This document shows, piece after piece, positions 33,490 through 34,585 of a stretch of 34,585 nt of DNA; within the stretch, counting starts at the first letter, position 1, and every line of letters starts with the position of its first letter. The stretch covers positions 1 to 34,585 of the forward strand of contig NZ_QKWN01000018.1 in NCBI RefSeq assembly GCF_007279655.1, in the 5' to 3' direction. Origin of the DNA: Robertkochia solimangrovi (GTDB lineage: Bacteria > Bacteroidota > Bacteroidia > Flavobacteriales > Flavobacteriaceae). The position numbers were made by a program, and so were the translations under genes. The notes under the pieces were generated by a model. The model saw nothing but the letters and a program-made list of their open reading frames with translations, ran no database searches and was not told the DNA's origin.

Positions 33490-34467
33490 ATGAAAGACTT
33501 GAAAACAATACTTCAACAAGTAGAAAAAAAAACATCAAAGTATCAAAGCCCGATATCGGTAATTGCTTTACTCTTGATTTTACTTGTAACAGTGCGTGTC
33601 ACGGCTCAGCAAACACCGGTCTTTTCAGAATACACCTATAATGCCATGATCCTGAATCCTGCACATGCCGGGTTGTATTCGGAAGCGGAATTGGTTTTGT
33701 CTGGCTCAGGGTTCGGTACCTCCATAGAAGGGAGTCCGCAAACCCAGACGGTAACCTATAACACATCCCTGAATCGTGGTAAGATGGGACTGGGGGGTGG
33801 TTTTATGGCAGACAGGATCGGCGTCTCAAGTGCATCAAAATTCTTTGCCTCCTATTCCTATAAATTACGCTTTGGTCATGACTATGATCAACCCCGGTGG
33901 TTTGGGCTTAATCCGCAGGTCTTATCTTTTGGGATCACGGCAGGAGTACTTTCTTATAGTGAAGATCTGATGGAACTGGGAATGCAGAATGATATTGAGT
34001 TTGCTGAGAATTTACAGACTACCGTTCCTGTGATCGGTATAGGATTTCTCTTTAATAGGCGAAATCTCTATGCGGGTATCTCAGTGCCTAATATATTAGG
34101 AAATTCATGGTCGGGAGAGAAAGGAATAAACCTGAGTACGCCGTACTATGCATACTTTGGATTACGGATTTTTACAGATTCGATGGAGGAGTTCATGATC
34201 AAACCCAATACACTCATCAAATATGAAGAGGGAAGTCCTTTTCAGGTAGATATTAACGTACTGTTGAGTTATAGACAGCGAATTGAAGCGGGTATTGGCT
34301 ACCGGAGCTCTTCCATGTTTAATTTTTTGGCAGGATTTTATGCTTTTGATAATTTGAGATTCAGCTATTCTTATAACTACCGGACTAATAATTCACCGAT
34401 AACCAATGTGCACGGACTCTCCCTGAGTTTTCGCTTCGGCAGGGGATATTCCGGGCAAACACTATAA
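33490..34467 (+). CDS. PorP/SprF family type IX secretion membrane protein
   Basis: A 325-residue outer-membrane beta-barrel-like protein of the PorP/SprF family. It has an N-terminal signal peptide (helix SPISVIALLLILLVTVRVTA, cleavage near AQQ). The diagnostic start of the mature part is PVFSEYTYNAMILNPAHAG, then many short beta strands ending in LSLSFRFGRG. It begins one base after the stop codon of the T9SS cargo gene, so the two are translated together. Members encoded beside large type-B cargo proteins are needed for secretion or surface attachment of that partner, as SprF is for SprB. Confidence 0.92.
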   Translation: MKDLKTILQQVEKKTSKYQSPISVIALLLILLVTVRVTAQQTPVFSEYTYNAMILNPAHAGLYSEAELVLSGSGFGTSIEGSPQTQTVTYNTSLNRGKMGLGGGFMADRIGVSSASKFFASYSYKLRFGHDYDQPRWFGLNPQVLSFGITAGVLSYSEDLMELGMQNDIEFAENLQTTVPVIGIGFLFNRRNLYAGISVPNILGNSWSGEKGINLSTPYYAYFGLRIFTDSMEEFMIKPNTLIKYEEGSPFQVDINVLLSYRQRIEAGIGYRSSSMFNFLAGFYAFDNLRFSYSYNYRTNNSPITNVHGLSLSFRFGRGYSGQTL

Positions 34468-34585
34468 TAGCTTGAAGCAGAAATCAAAACTCACCACTCA
34501 ATTCTCAATTCTATTCCCTCCCAATTCTCTGACCCCGGCCCTAAAGGGTGGAACTGGAAGGGAAAACCAATCTAAAGTCTTCCCT
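34468..34585. other. 3' spacer at window end
   Basis: No gene seen. It contains short direct repeats (CTCAATTCTCAATTCT) and a CCCTAAAGGGTGG segment like short dispersed spacer sequences in this group. No clear terminator hairpin was found. Confidence 0.4.

Overview
The window looks like chromosome from a marine-type Flavobacteriaceae member (Bacteroidota). The evidence is a type IX secretion (T9SS) cargo protein with a gliding-motility-type C-terminal domain next to a PorP/SprF protein, several upstream regions with the Bacteroidota TAnnTTTG promoter element, mostly no Shine-Dalgarno sequences, and AT-rich spacers. I see no tRNA, rRNA, CRISPR array, transposase or phage gene. Genus cannot be fixed from sequence reading alone.

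Layout. (1) 1-6.1 kb: mixed accessory genes: a 73-bp tandem repeat, a GH43 lipoprotein, a three-part fusion (XRE DNA-binding domain, membrane helices, serine beta-lactamase-like hydrolase), a GNAT acetyltransferase, a secreted alkaline-phosphatase-superfamily enzyme and a small secreted helical protein. (2) 6.3-16.4 kb: a stress/dormancy-like island: two tandem-domain universal stress proteins, a bacterial release-factor-like (baeRF) protein, a small PepSY-like protein, a phosphofructokinase with a mixed ATP/PPi signature, an erythromycin-esterase-family protein, a phosphoribosyltransferase, a dienelactone-hydrolase-like protein, a secreted PepSY-like protein and an adenosylcobalamin-type (class II) ribonucleotide reductase. 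As a set it recalls the mycobacterial DosR dormancy regulon, but no DosR/DosS-like regulator is visible here. (3) 16.6-20.5 kb: an MlaE-MlaF-MlaD-type lipid transport operon, an L,D-transpeptidase-like protein and a His-rich helical protein of unknown function. (4) 20.7-23.8 kb: an adaptor-permease-ATPase ABC export operon. Its upstream region shares a 12-bp perfect palindrome (within an identical 16-mer) with the Mla operon. (5) 23.9-28.0 kb: a peroxide-response unit: phnA-like gene, oxyR with both redox cysteines, and divergent katG whose product carries a lipoprotein-type signal peptide. (6) 28.1-34.5 kb: a membrane-tethered TPR-AraC regulator divergent from a large LRR/Ig/FN3-like T9SS type-B cargo protein and its PorP/SprF partner.

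How the parts may fit (inference): much of 6-28 kb concerns survival under anoxia, stationary phase or oxidative and envelope stress. It covers ribosome protection, oxygen-independent dNTP synthesis, glycolytic flux, Usp proteins, envelope lipid transport, peptidoglycan cross-linking and H2O2 removal. Two unrelated regulators in the window (3457-1706 and 29761-28088) share one plan, a DNA-binding domain tethered to the membrane with a periplasmic domain.
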